DNA of 64,000 nt from Andreprevotia sp. IGB-42 (GTDB taxonomy: Bacteria; Pseudomonadota; Gammaproteobacteria; Burkholderiales; Chitinibacteraceae): the NCBI RefSeq assembly GCF_009848685.1, contig NZ_WXTX01000002.1, positions 186,001 through 250,000 on the forward strand, written 5' to 3'. The position numbers and the translations under genes are program-made. Under the pieces are notes generated by a model, which was given only the letters and a program-made list of their open reading frames with translations, searched no databases and was not told the origin of the DNA. Of the stretch, positions 46,244 to 56,290 are shown piece by piece; the first letter of the stretch is position 1, and each line of letters starts with the position of its first letter.

Positions 46244-47971
46244 ATGAGCATCTCACTGCACGGTATCGGCATCGGCGGCGGCATCGCAATTGGCCGCGCC
46301 CACCTCGTTTCGCAGGCCGATATCGAAATCGACCATTACATGCTGCACGATGCGGACGTGCCGGCCGAGCAGGTCCGCTACGACGCGGCCATCCGTCATG
46401 CCCGCCAGGAGCTGGAGCAACTGTGGGGCAGCATTCCGGAAAACGCCCCCACCGAACTGGGCGCCTTTCTCAGCCTGCACATCATGCTGCTGAACGACCA
46501 CACGCTGTCACGCGATCCGCGCGACCTGATCGCGGAACAGAAATGCAATGCCGAATGGGCATTGCAGCAACAGCTCGATTCGCTGCTGGCGCAATTTGAC
46601 GAGATCGAGGAAGAATATCTGCGCGAACGCCGCGCCGACGTGATCCAGGTGGCAGACCGCATCTTCAAGGCCCTGGCCGGCCACGACGCGCTGGCGCCGC
46701 TGCCGGTACCCAACGCTGGCGACGGCATTCTGGTGGCGCACGATCTTTCCCCGGCCGACATGGTGCTGTTCAAGGACAGCCAGTACGTGGCTTTCATTAC
46801 CGACGTGGGCGGCCCCACCTCGCACACCGCCATCCTGGCGCGCAGCCTGGATCTGCCATCGGTACTGGCGCTGCGCCATGCGCGCGCGATGATCCGCGAT
46901 GGCGAAACCATCATCGTCGATGGCGTGAACGGCATGGTGATCGTCGACCCGGACGAAGGCATCCTGGCCGAATACCGTGCTCGCCAGGATCAGTGGCAGG
47001 TCAAGAAAGACGCGCTGCAAGGCATCCTGAAGAAAAAAGCCGTCACCCGTGATGGCACCGAAATCGAGCTGTTCGCCAATATCGAGCTGCCCGACGACAG
47101 CGAGCAGGCACTGGGTAACGGCGCGGCCGGCATCGGCCTGTTCCGCTCGGAATTCCTGTTTCTGAAGGAAGACGACCTGCCGACCGAAGAAGAACAGTTC
47201 GAGGCCTACAAGCAAGTGGCGGAGGCCATGGGCAAGAAGCCCATCATCATCCGCACCATCGACTTGGGCAAAGACAAGATCCCCAAGTGGCAGGAAGAGG
47301 TGGAAACACCCAACCCCGCGCTGGGGCTGACCGGCATCCGCCTGTGCCTGGCCGAGCCGCAGCTGTTCCGCACGCAGCTGCGCGCGCTGCTGCGCGCTTC
47401 TGCGTTCGGCAAGATCAAGCTGCTGATTCCCATGCTGTCGCATGTGGGCGAAATCCGGCAGATCCGCCGGCATCTGGATGAAGTGGCCGCGCAACTGGCC
47501 GAGGAAGGCATTGCCTTCGATACGCAGATCGAGCTGGGCGGCATGATCGAGGTGCCAGCGGCAGCCGTTACCGTGGCTTCGTTCCTGGCGCAGCTCGATT
47601 TCGTCTCGATCGGCACCAACGACCTCATCCAGTACACGCTGGCGGTCGACCGCAACGACGATGCAGTCAATCACCTGTACGACCCGCTGCACCCGGCGGT
47701 GATTTCCTTGCTGGGTCATGTGATCGACACCGCCAACCGGATGGAAAAACCGGTATCGATGTGCGGCGAGATGGCGGGCGATCCGGCGCTGACCCGGCTG
47801 CTGCTGGGCTTGGGGCTGCGCCGCTTCTCGATGCTGCCCGCGCAGTTGCTGAAAGTGAAGCAGCAGGTGCTGTCCACCGACCTGGACAAGATACGCGATC
47901 TGATCGATGCGATGCGCAACAGCGCTGATGCCGACGAGCTGCGCAATCTGCTGGCACAGCTCAACGCTTGA
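46244..47971 (+). CDS. ptsI: Phosphoenolpyruvate--protein phosphotransferase (EI)
   Basis: 575 residues, full length. The active-site His is at about residue 194 in VGGPTSHTAILARSLDLPSV. The PEP-binding barrel has GNGAAGIGLFRSEFLFL, IRTIDLGKDK and FVSIGTNDLIQYTLAVDRND, with the catalytic Cys in PVSMCGEMAGDP. It phosphorylates HPr encoded upstream. Without sugar permease genes nearby the relay is likely regulatory, or serves permeases elsewhere. Confidence 0.98.
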   Translation: MSISLHGIGIGGGIAIGRAHLVSQADIEIDHYMLHDADVPAEQVRYDAAIRHARQELEQLWGSIPENAPTELGAFLSLHIMLLNDHTLSRDPRDLIAEQKCNAEWALQQQLDSLLAQFDEIEEEYLRERRADVIQVADRIFKALAGHDALAPLPVPNAGDGILVAHDLSPADMVLFKDSQYVAFITDVGGPTSHTAILARSLDLPSVLALRHARAMIRDGETIIVDGVNGMVIVDPDEGILAEYRARQDQWQVKKDALQGILKKKAVTRDGTEIELFANIELPDDSEQALGNGAAGIGLFRSEFLFLKEDDLPTEEEQFEAYKQVAEAMGKKPIIIRTIDLGKDKIPKWQEEVETPNPALGLTGIRLCLAEPQLFRTQLRALLRASAFGKIKLLIPMLSHVGEIRQIRRHLDEVAAQLAEEGIAFDTQIELGGMIEVPAAAVTVASFLAQLDFVSIGTNDLIQYTLAVDRNDDAVNHLYDPLHPAVISLLGHVIDTANRMEKPVSMCGEMAGDPALTRLLLGLGLRRFSMLPAQLLKVKQQVLSTDLDKIRDLIDAMRNSADADELRNLLAQLNA

Positions 47972-48051
47972 GCCTACATGCACAGGCGCAGGAATGCGCA
48001 TTGTCGCCCGGCGGCTGATTTACCTACAATGGCAGAGCCAAAGGCACTGCC

Positions 48052-49677
48052 ATGAAACGAGCCAACCCTGACCCTCTCGGTGAAATTGATCGCCTGATCG
48101 ACGCGGCGAGGGATTCGTACGCGCCGCGTTGCGAGGAGACGCTGACGCTGGCGCAGCAAGCTGCAGACGCCGCGCGGCGTGTGCATTACACCGCTGGCGA
48201 GGCGCGCGCACTGCTTTGGTGGGCCCGTTCGGTACTGGTGCTCAAGGGCTGGCACGATGCCAAGCCGCTGGTGCAACGCGCGTTGCGGCTGGTGCAGGAC
48301 GATGCAGACCTGCCTACGCGCGCCATGCTGCTGCATGTACTGGCACAATGCCAGGCGGCAGCCGGGCAGCCCGCAGTGGCGGCCCGAAGCTGGCTGCGCT
48401 GCCTGACGGATGCGCTGGCCAGTGGCGCAACCGAATGCTGCATCGAAGCCTGCCTGGGCCTGGGCGACCTGTTCGTGCTGCACGAAGACATCGAACAGGC
48501 GTTTTACTACCATGCGCTGGCGCACGAGCTTGCCGGCCTGATCAGGCACGAAGACCTGCGCGCCAAGAGCGGCCTGTTCATGGCATCGGCGCTGATCAAG
48601 CTCAAGCGCTTCGATACCGCCAAGAGCATCCTGCTCGATACCGAGCGCCACCTGATCCTGCCACTGCGGCGCGACTGGCTGGCCGAAACCTGCCATTACC
48701 TGGGCCTGATCCACAGCGAGGCTGGTGACTACGCCATTGCCCGCCACTACCTGGATCGTGCCTACGAAATCAGCGTGGAAACCGGCTACCTGTGGGACCA
48801 GACCATCACGCTGCTGTCACTGGGGCGCATGACGCGCAAGGAAGGCAAGGAGGCAGAAGCCGAACAGCTGCTGCACAAGGCGCTGGACGTGGTATCGCGC
48901 TTTGGCGCCGCCAACCTGACCATGCAGATCCACGAAGAATTGTCCGCGCTGTACGAGGCACGCGGTGACCATGCGCGTGCGGTCATGCACTACATCGGCT
49001 TCCATGATCACTACATGCAGATCGCCCGCGAAGGGCTGGCGGCGCTGGCGGCACGGCAATCGGCACGCCGGCTGGCCAGCCTGGAAATCAAGCTGCGGCT
49101 GATGTCGTCCGAGCTGGAAGTGCAGCAGTTGCGCCAGCAGAGCGAAGCGCACAACCAGCAGATGAAACAACTGGAAACCGCCGCCTACCGCGACGGGCTG
49201 ACCGGCATCTACAACCGCCGCACGCTGGATCAGCGGCTGCCCGACCTGGTGCAGCTGGCGCAATCGAGCGATACCGCGCTCTCGCTGCTGGTGATCGATT
49301 TCGATCATTTCAAGCAGATCAACGACAATCACTCGCATCTGGCCGGTGACCGCGTGCTCAAGCAAGGCGCGCTGCTGCTGCAGGACGGCATACGCGATGC
49401 CGACCTGCTGGCGCGCTACGGCGGCGAGGAATTCACGCTGGTGCTGCCGGGGGCCCCTTTGCACGTAGCCATGCAGGTGGCCGAGCGCATCCGCCGGCGC
49501 ATTGCAGAATACCCGTGGGAGAAAGTCGCCCCCGGCCTGCATGTGACCGTCAGCATCGGCTGTGCTCAATTGCGGGATGGGGACGGCGGCGACAGCCTGA
49601 TCGCACAGGCGGACGAGGCGCTTTACCGCGCCAAGCGTGCAGGCCGCAACCGTGTACTTGAAGCCGAGATGGGTTAA
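48052..49677 (+). CDS. TPR-GGDEF diguanylate cyclase
   Basis: 541 residues. Residues 1-335 are TPR-like helical pairs (for example HYLGLIHSEAGDYAIARHYLDRAYEI). A coiled coil at about 340-380 (LEVQQLRQQSEAHNQQMKQL) leads into a C-terminal GGDEF domain with RDGLTGIYNRR and the active GGEEF at 457-461. An RDAD inhibitory site lies five residues before it (448-451). It is therefore a probable c-di-GMP synthase with product feedback. There is no membrane segment. The sensory input is presumably a protein or peptide bound by the TPR array. A TPR-only paralogue follows after four bases. Confidence 0.92.
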   Translation: MKRANPDPLGEIDRLIDAARDSYAPRCEETLTLAQQAADAARRVHYTAGEARALLWWARSVLVLKGWHDAKPLVQRALRLVQDDADLPTRAMLLHVLAQCQAAAGQPAVAARSWLRCLTDALASGATECCIEACLGLGDLFVLHEDIEQAFYYHALAHELAGLIRHEDLRAKSGLFMASALIKLKRFDTAKSILLDTERHLILPLRRDWLAETCHYLGLIHSEAGDYAIARHYLDRAYEISVETGYLWDQTITLLSLGRMTRKEGKEAEAEQLLHKALDVVSRFGAANLTMQIHEELSALYEARGDHARAVMHYIGFHDHYMQIAREGLAALAARQSARRLASLEIKLRLMSSELEVQQLRQQSEAHNQQMKQLETAAYRDGLTGIYNRRTLDQRLPDLVQLAQSSDTALSLLVIDFDHFKQINDNHSHLAGDRVLKQGALLLQDGIRDADLLARYGGEEFTLVLPGAPLHVAMQVAERIRRRIAEYPWEKVAPGLHVTVSIGCAQLRDGDGGDSLIAQADEALYRAKRAGRNRVLEAEMG

Positions 49678-49681
49678 AGCG

Positions 49682-50776
49682 ATGGAAAAGCTGAATCCGG
49701 CGGAACTCGCCATGGCGATCGACACGTTGCGCGAGCGCATCGACATCGGTGAGCAGCGCAACCAGGCCTTGCCGAGGGCCGAGCAACTGGTGGCCCATGC
49801 GCAGCAGCTGGGCGATCTGGCGCTGCTGGCACGCGCCCAGCGCGAGCGCGCCCGCGCCATCACCCACGGCGGCCATCCCCGGCAGGGGGTGACGGTGATG
49901 CAGGAAACCATACGCCTGCTGCAGAAGGAAAAACGCGCCGACTTGCTGGCCTGGGCACATAACGAGCAGGCCGAAATGCACTACCACGCTGGCGAGTACC
50001 AGCCGGCACTGGATGCCTGGCTGCGCTGCCTGGAAATCGCCGGCGAGCGCAATGAGCGGCAATTCTGTGCGCTGGCATACATCGGTATCGGCAAGGTGTA
50101 TTACGCGTTCGACGACTTCACCAACGCCCTGCATTTCCATCGGTTGGCCGAACAGATCGCCCGGCCGCTGGATCAGCCGCTACTCAGTTGCGGCATCCAT
50201 ATCAATATCGCCGGCGATGCGTACCGGCTGCACGATCATGCGGCCGCACTGACTGCGCTCTCCGCTGCCGAGCTGATGCTGGATCAAGGCATTGTCCGGC
50301 CGGTATGGCGGGCGGAAATCGTCTACTACTACGGGCTGATCCATTTCGAGCAGGGCGATTTCGAGCGCGCCGAACGCTTCCTGAATGACGCATACCGCAT
50401 CTACCGCGATACCAACAACCAGTGGGGCGAAGGCCGCGTGCTGTTGCACCTGGGGCGCAGCTACCAGAAGCTGGGCCGCCCGCAAGCAGCGCTGGAGTGC
50501 CTGCAGACCGCCAATCACATCGGCGAAACCGCCAAGCTGCCCAGCCTGTTGCTGCAGACCGAAGAGCTGCTGTCCCAGCTTTACCTGGATGTGGGTGAAT
50601 ACCGGCAGGCGCTGGTGCATCACAAGCGCCTGCACGCCACGGTGAGCAGCCACGAGCACAAGCAGGGCGGGCTGCGCCTGCCCAAGGCCACCCGCCAGCA
50701 ACTGCACCAGCTGGATTTGCAGCTGCAGCTGGAGCGGGTGCGCCTGCAGCAGCAGGTGCGCAAGCCCTGCGCCTAG
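49682..50776 (+). CDS. TPR protein resembling the sensor half of the upstream diguanylate cyclase
   Basis: 364 residues from the ATG at 49682, four bases after the cyclase stop. TPR repeats such as AYIGIGKVYYAFDDFTNALHFHRLAEQ and LLHLGRSYQKLGRPQAALECLQTA match the layout of the cyclase N-terminus. The spacing to a final helix (LDLQLQLERVRLQQQVRK) resembles its coiled-coil linker. It stops where the GGDEF domain would begin. It could be a duplicated sensor that titrates ligand, dimerises with the cyclase, or is a decayed copy. Confidence 0.88.
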   Translation: MEKLNPAELAMAIDTLRERIDIGEQRNQALPRAEQLVAHAQQLGDLALLARAQRERARAITHGGHPRQGVTVMQETIRLLQKEKRADLLAWAHNEQAEMHYHAGEYQPALDAWLRCLEIAGERNERQFCALAYIGIGKVYYAFDDFTNALHFHRLAEQIARPLDQPLLSCGIHINIAGDAYRLHDHAAALTALSAAELMLDQGIVRPVWRAEIVYYYGLIHFEQGDFERAERFLNDAYRIYRDTNNQWGEGRVLLHLGRSYQKLGRPQAALECLQTANHIGETAKLPSLLLQTEELLSQLYLDVGEYRQALVHHKRLHATVSSHEHKQGGLRLPKATRQQLHQLDLQLQLERVRLQQQVRKPCA

Positions 50777-50798
50777 CGCTGCTGGCCCGATGCGGTGC

Positions 50799-52034
50799 TC
50801 AGGTCACGCCGCGATCCGCAGACTTGCCGGTACGCTTTGCAGCGCCAGCCTTCTTCGCTGCAGCAGGCTGGGGTGTGGCTGCAACCGGCGCCGTACTGCG
50901 CAGCGGCGTTGCCACCGCCGGCCCCAATACATCGGCAGTGGTCCAGTTTTCCGGCAGCGCCGCCACGCCGGGATCAAAGGTGATACCCAACCGTTCGGCA
51001 TGCGCTTCGGCAAAGCGCAGGCCCACATCGAAGCCGATGCGGAACAACGTGGACAGATTGCTGTACGACCAGTCGAACATATGCGCCCAACGCTCTGGGG
51101 GCAGGTTCTTGTCGAGCAGCGGCACTTTCAGCAGCGTGCGCCGGGGGCTGCCATCCGCGTTGCGGTTGTGTACCAGCTCGAACAGCTTGAGGTCATCGCG
51201 GGCAATTTCGGTCAGCGGCGTGATGATGGACATCACCCAGGCATCATAAAGATCGGTTGGCGCGCGCAACAGCTCATCCGCGCCCAGTACGTCGAACACC
51301 ACCAGCGTATCGATGTCCGCGCACGGGCCATCTTCGGCGACCAGTGCCTTGAAATTGAGCGTATCGATGGCGGCGCCCTCGATGTAATGCTCGGGCTTGC
51401 CATCCTTGTCCGGAATCACCGTGGGCGGGTACAGAAAGGGGAACGACAGCGCCGCGCGGAAATGCGCAACGTCGATCTCCTTGCTGTCCCAGATCGCCAT
51501 CTCGTGCCGGTCCAGGTTGTAGGCATTCAGATAGAGCTGGCCGGTGTAGGCCTGCAACTGCTCGAAATCGACGATGTCCTCGATGAACGGCACATGCGCA
51601 CACAGGCCCAGGCTATCGCTGCCCAGATCGCTGGGCGTTGCCACCGCCCACAGCAATTGGTGCCAGTCCGCCCAGAGCCGGAAGCCCGGGCTGGCGTCGT
51701 GCAGTTTTGTCAGCAGCTGCGCAAAGGGTGATTGCTTCAATTGCTGGCGGAACAGATCAGCCAGCTGGCCGGGCTTGTTGAAGACCTTGTAGTTGACCGG
51801 ATAGGCATCGAAGATCGGATCTGCAATGCCCATCTTCACCATGCTGGCCAGCGCTTCGATCGGCGTGGTGTTCTTCGGCGCGGCATACAGCAGTCCCACC
51901 AGTGCCCCGGCACCCGATGTGGAAATCACGTCGAACTGCACCTTCTGCCGCAGCAGCGCTGCCAATGCACCCGCCATCAGCGGCATGTTGGGCGCGCCGC
52001 CCCCGATGATCAATGCAGTCTTGTGTCCCGCCAT
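50799..52034 (-). CDS. Patatin-like phospholipase family protein with altered catalytic motifs
   Basis: 411 residues from the ATG at 52034. The oxyanion loop is ALIIGGGAPNMPLMAG. The nucleophile elbow reads ISTSGAGALVG, where the first Gly of G-x-S-x-G is Ser. The catalytic Asp block, usually D-G-G/A, reads YIEGAAIDTLNF, so Glu occupies the Asp position. As I recall, related betaproteobacterial proteins share this pattern, so it is probably a subfamily trait. The C-terminal 40 residues are Ala/Pro/Lys-rich, reminiscent of granule-associated proteins. Lipase activity is not assured. Confidence 0.85.
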   Translation of the reverse strand: MAGHKTALIIGGGAPNMPLMAGALAALLRQKVQFDVISTSGAGALVGLLYAAPKNTTPIEALASMVKMGIADPIFDAYPVNYKVFNKPGQLADLFRQQLKQSPFAQLLTKLHDASPGFRLWADWHQLLWAVATPSDLGSDSLGLCAHVPFIEDIVDFEQLQAYTGQLYLNAYNLDRHEMAIWDSKEIDVAHFRAALSFPFLYPPTVIPDKDGKPEHYIEGAAIDTLNFKALVAEDGPCADIDTLVVFDVLGADELLRAPTDLYDAWVMSIITPLTEIARDDLKLFELVHNRNADGSPRRTLLKVPLLDKNLPPERWAHMFDWSYSNLSTLFRIGFDVGLRFAEAHAERLGITFDPGVAALPENWTTADVLGPAVATPLRSTAPVAATPQPAAAKKAGAAKRTGKSADRGVT

Positions 52035-52124
52035 GAATGTGTCCTCGTAGCAATGATGCAACAAGGATAGCGTTACTTTCTTTCAGACACAGCTTTTGTA
52101 ACAAGCCACGTCAGCCCATGCCGC

Positions 52125-53030
52125 TCAGTACACGCCGGGCATGCCTTCCGGCCGGGTCTTGAAGCGGCGGTGCAGCCAGTAGTACTGGCTGGGGTGCTCG
52201 CGCACGCAGGCTTCGATGAAGGCATTCATCCGCGCGGTATCCGCTACTTCGTCACCAGCCGGGAAATCCTCCCAGCACGGGTAGAAGCGCGATACGAAGC
52301 CATTTTTATCCAGCGTTGTCACCATCGGCACCACGACCGCGCCAGCGAGCTTGGCAAGCTTGCCCAGCGCCGGCACGGTGGCGGTGGGTACACCGAAAAA
52401 CGGCACGAAAATGGATTCGCGTGGCCCCAGGTCCTGATCGGGCAGGTAATAGAACGAGCGCGGTTCGCGCAATGCCTTGATGATGGCGCGGATGCCATCG
52501 TTGCGGCGGATCAGCAGCGTACTGCCAAAGCGGCTGCGCCCGGCCAGCAATAACTGGTCGAACGCATTCTCGTGCGATGCCGAATACATGCTGCAGCCGT
52601 GGTGATCGACGCTGAGGCGGATCCCGCCGGCATCCAGCCCCAGAAAATGCGGCACCAGCAGGATGACGGGTCGGCCGCTGGCCACCGCAGCGGCGTAATG
52701 CTCGTAGCCTTCGTGCCGTACCAGCGCCTTGAAGCGCTCACGCCCGGCAAACCATACGTGTCCGTAGGCGAAAATGCAGGTCGCCAGTTGCCGGAAATGC
52801 TGGCGCAATACCTGCCGGTGCCGGGTATCGCGCCACTCGGGGAAACACAAACGCAAATTGACGAGGCCGATATGCCTGCGGCGGCCCAGCAGCAGATACA
52901 GCATGCTGCCCAAGCCGCCCCCCAGCACATGCAGCAGCGGAAACGGCAGCAAAGCCAGCAGGCGGAACGGTAGTGCCAGCAGCCGGGCCGCCAGGCCCGG
53001 CGCAGTTGCAGGAAAAAAAGTCTGATTCAA
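52125..53030 (-). CDS. Lipid A biosynthesis lauroyl/myristoyl acyltransferase, copy 1
   Basis: 301 residues of the LpxL/LpxM (HtrB) family, inner membrane. An N-terminal hydrophobic helix (FRLLALLPFPLLHVLGGGLG) is present, with the catalytic HX4D in VPHFLGLDAG, a second conserved block YLPDQDLGPRESIFVPFFG, and C-terminal YYWLHRRFKTRPEG. The start used is a TTG at 53030 overlapping the stop of the next acyltransferase gene (TTGA). A later internal start would remove part of the membrane helix. Acyl-chain specificity cannot be deduced. Confidence 0.92.
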   Translation of the reverse strand: MNQTFFPATAPGLAARLLALPFRLLALLPFPLLHVLGGGLGSMLYLLLGRRRHIGLVNLRLCFPEWRDTRHRQVLRQHFRQLATCIFAYGHVWFAGRERFKALVRHEGYEHYAAAVASGRPVILLVPHFLGLDAGGIRLSVDHHGCSMYSASHENAFDQLLLAGRSRFGSTLLIRRNDGIRAIIKALREPRSFYYLPDQDLGPRESIFVPFFGVPTATVPALGKLAKLAGAVVVPMVTTLDKNGFVSRFYPCWEDFPAGDEVADTARMNAFIEACVREHPSQYYWLHRRFKTRPEGMPGVY

Positions 53031-53905
53031 TGCGGAAACTCCGGTGCAGGCGGCGCACCGGCCGGTTGCTTGTAACGGTTATAGCTCCACAGATACTGTG
53101 TGGGCGCGAGCTTGATCAGGGTTTCGAGATGCTGGTTCAGCAACGCCGCGTCGTATTCGGGCTTGCCGCTGAATGCCCCGGCCATGGGTAGCACATGCAG
53201 CCGATAACCGCGCCCCCAGCTCAGCCTCTCGGCAAAACAGAACAGCACGGTAGCATCAAACTGGTGTGCCAGCCGTGGCAGCAGCGTCATGGTATACGCA
53301 GGCCGCCCGAAAAACGATGCCCATACGCCGTCACCGGCCCCGGGCGCCTGATCGGGCAGCAGGTATGCCGTCTGGCCGGCGCGCAGCGTCTTGAGCAACA
53401 GGCGCACGCCCTTGGCATTGGCGGGAGCGGCCAGACCGTTCTCGCGGTCGCGCGATGCCAGCATCAACGGTTCCAGCGCATGGATCTTGGGCGGGCGGTA
53501 GAGCGCAGCCAGCTGGCGCGGAATGCGCATGGCCAGATGGATACCGCAAGCCTCGATCGCACCATGATGTGGCGATACGAACAGGATGGGATTGGGCCTG
53601 GCCAGTGCGGCGTCTACATGCTCCCAGCCATTGCGCTCGACCACCAGCTGCGCCACCTTTTCGGCCGGGCGCAACCAGTGCACCATCATCTCTGCGGCAG
53701 CCCGCCCCTGCTCGCCCACACTGGCACGCAACAAACGGTTATAATCTCGGCCGCTTTTAGCGAGATTCGCTTGGCGCAGATTGTCGGCCAGCCGGCGGCG
53801 ATAGGCGGAGTCCAGCAACCAGGCAAGCCAGCCCAGCAGCGTACCTGCCGCGTGAAAGAACCACAGCGGTAGCCAGGCAAAAGGCCGAAGCAAGCGAACG
53901 AGCAT
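53027..53905 (-). CDS. Lipid A biosynthesis lauroyl/myristoyl acyltransferase, copy 2
   Basis: 292 residues, paralogue of the downstream gene. It has an N-terminal membrane helix, HX4E in [32 protein letters not shown], and [13 protein letters not shown] near the end. First gene of the acyltransferase pair and divergent from metK with 75 bases between starts. The two copies presumably add the two secondary acyl chains to lipid A. Confidence 0.93.
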   Translation of the reverse strand: MLVRLLRPFAWLPLWFFHAAGTLLGWLAWLLDSAYRRRLADNLRQANLAKSGRDYNRLLRASVGEQGRAAAEMMVHWLRPAEKVAQLVVERNGWEHVDAALARPNPILFVSPHHGAIEACGIHLAMRIPRQLAALYRPPKIHALEPLMLASRDRENGLAAPANAKGVRLLLKTLRAGQTAYLLPDQAPGAGDGVWASFFGRPAYTMTLLPRLAHQFDATVLFCFAERLSWGRGYRLHVLPMAGAFSGKPEYDAALLNQHLETLIKLAPTQYLWSYNRYKQPAGAPPAPEFPH

Positions 53906-53980
53906 GTTGTATCCGTAGTAGGTAGCAGGCAGGATTTTATCGGCTTTGCGCCTCTCAAGACACTTAGGAGCTCAGCGCCC

Positions 53981-55150
<1,170 letters not shown>

Positions 55151-55171
55151 CAGGCCGGGCCAGTGCGACAA

Positions 55172-55194
55172 GGGCGGCGTGAGCCGCCCTTTTT
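55172..55194 (+). terminator. Rho-independent terminator of metK
   Basis: Stem GGGCGGC / GCCGCCC with a GTGA loop followed by TTTTT, 22 bases after the metK stop. Confidence 0.9.
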
Positions 55195-55348
55195 CACGGC
55201 TGCCGTAACCGTGATGCGCTGCAGTCAGGCCAACAGCACTGATGTTCCTGCAACCCGCGCCCGCGTTTACAATGGCGGATTGCGCAATGCAGGCACGCAG
55301 CAATCAATTGCGGCGTCTGCACGCCGTCCTCTTCGAAATGGAACCCGC

Positions 55349-55675
55349 ATGCAACAACTGACCGCAACCGATCTGGCCGCCTGGCTGGCCGACGATAGCC
55401 GGGCGCAGCCATTACTGCTTGATGTGCGTGAAGGCTGGGAGGTTGCGCAATGCCGGTTACCCGGCATCACGCATATCCCGATGAACGAGATCCCCGTGCG
55501 CCAGCAAGAGCTGGACCCGGATGTTCCCACGGTGGTGATCTGCCATCACGGCATGCGCAGCTATCAGGTGGCGATGTTCCTGGAGCGCAACAACGGTTTC
55601 TCGGCGCTGTTCAATCTGGCCGGCGGCGTTGCCGCGTGGGCGGATGAAGTGGATCCGGCGTTTCCGCGCTACTGA
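55349..55675 (+). CDS. Single-domain rhodanese-like protein
   Basis: 108 residues from the ATG at 55349. The persulfide-forming Cys is in TVVICHHGMRSYQVA, and the CH2A-like LLLDVREGWEVAQCRLPG and C-terminal FNLAGGVAAWADEVDP motifs are intact. It is predicted to be a cytosolic sulfurtransferase of unknown partner. Monocistronic, convergent with speH. Confidence 0.93.
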   Translation: MQQLTATDLAAWLADDSRAQPLLLDVREGWEVAQCRLPGITHIPMNEIPVRQQELDPDVPTVVICHHGMRSYQVAMFLERNNGFSALFNLAGGVAAWADEVDPAFPRY

Positions 55676-55708
55676 TACGGCACGCCTTGTGGCCGCCGTC
55701 GGACGACA

Positions 55709-56110
55709 TCAGGCGCGTGGCAGGCTACCGCGCGCTACGTCCCGCAGCGTATGCGTTTGCGGCGCCAGTGCAGCCAGCAATGCGTCGACCGCGCGTTGCG
55801 GCTGCGCATGGCCACACATGAAGATATCCAGCGCCGCATAGCCATGTTCTGGCCAGGTATGGATGCTGATGTGCGATTCCATCAGCAGCAACACCCCGGT
55901 TACCCCCTGCCCCACGCCGAAGGCATGGAAATGGGCGAACAGCGCGGTAGCGCCCGCCGTCTGCGCCGCGGCACGCAACATATGCTCCAGCACGGCAGCA
56001 TCGGTCAGCAGCGCCGCAGCCACGCCGTGCACATCCAGCAACAGATGGCGGCCAATGGCATCGGCGGCGGCCTGCGCGTCGCCCGAATCCGCTCCTGGCC
56101 GCATGGTCAT
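55709..56110 (-). CDS. speH: S-adenosylmethionine decarboxylase proenzyme (SpeH type)
   Basis: Produces decarboxylated SAM, the aminopropyl donor for SpeE. 133 residues from the ATG at 56110; a GTG at 56125 directly after the upstream stop is an alternative. The self-cleavage site is Glu78-Ser79 in LLLMESHISIHTWPEHGY, where Ser79 becomes the pyruvoyl cofactor. His84 and Cys99 are also in place. It is the last gene of a minus-strand string with DUF4178, SPFH and DUF350 genes, and the divergent unit carries speE. Confidence 0.93.
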   Translation of the reverse strand: MTMRPGADSGDAQAAADAIGRHLLLDVHGVAAALLTDAAVLEHMLRAAAQTAGATALFAHFHAFGVGQGVTGVLLLMESHISIHTWPEHGYAALDIFMCGHAQPQRAVDALLAALAPQTHTLRDVARGSLPRA

Positions 56111-56125
56111 ATCCGGCTCACGCAC

Positions 56126-56290
56126 TTACTTGTGGCTGCCGCCATACGACCAGCCGCTGCCGCCGCTGGAGTGACCGCCGCTGCCCCAGCCGCGCCCGGC
56201 GCTACGCTGGCCATCGGTCTGCGACATATTGATGCCGGTCGACACCACGCTGATGATCAGCGCGTAGATGATGTACACAAAGCGCGACAT
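56126..56290 (-). CDS. Small Gly/Ser-rich membrane protein, 54 residues
   Basis: A short gene, ATG at 56290, sandwiched between the DUF4178 stop (TGA directly before the ATG) and speH. The product starts MSRFVYIIYALIISVVSTGI, one membrane or signal segment, followed by a Gly/Ser/Trp-rich tail with W-G-S-G-G-H and S-G-W-S-Y-G-G-S-H-K at the end. The tight packing and the absence of any gap otherwise argue that it is real. No family is recognised. Similar short Gly/Ser-rich proteins occur beside DUF4178 and speH genes elsewhere, as I recall, but I cannot verify this. Confidence 0.72.
   Translation of the reverse strand: MSRFVYIIYALIISVVSTGINMSQTDGQRSAGRGWGSGGHSSGGSGWSYGGSHK

Noticed and set aside
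46508-48001. 497-residue open frame antisense to ptsI
   Set aside because: Shadow frame; the EI protein on the plus strand is complete with all catalytic motifs.
53743-53980. Possible SAM-responsive riboswitch or long leader for metK
   Set aside because: A TATAAT occurs at 53743 but without a good -35, and the stretch to metK is lpxL coding sequence on the other strand. No known SAM riboswitch core could be folded by eye.
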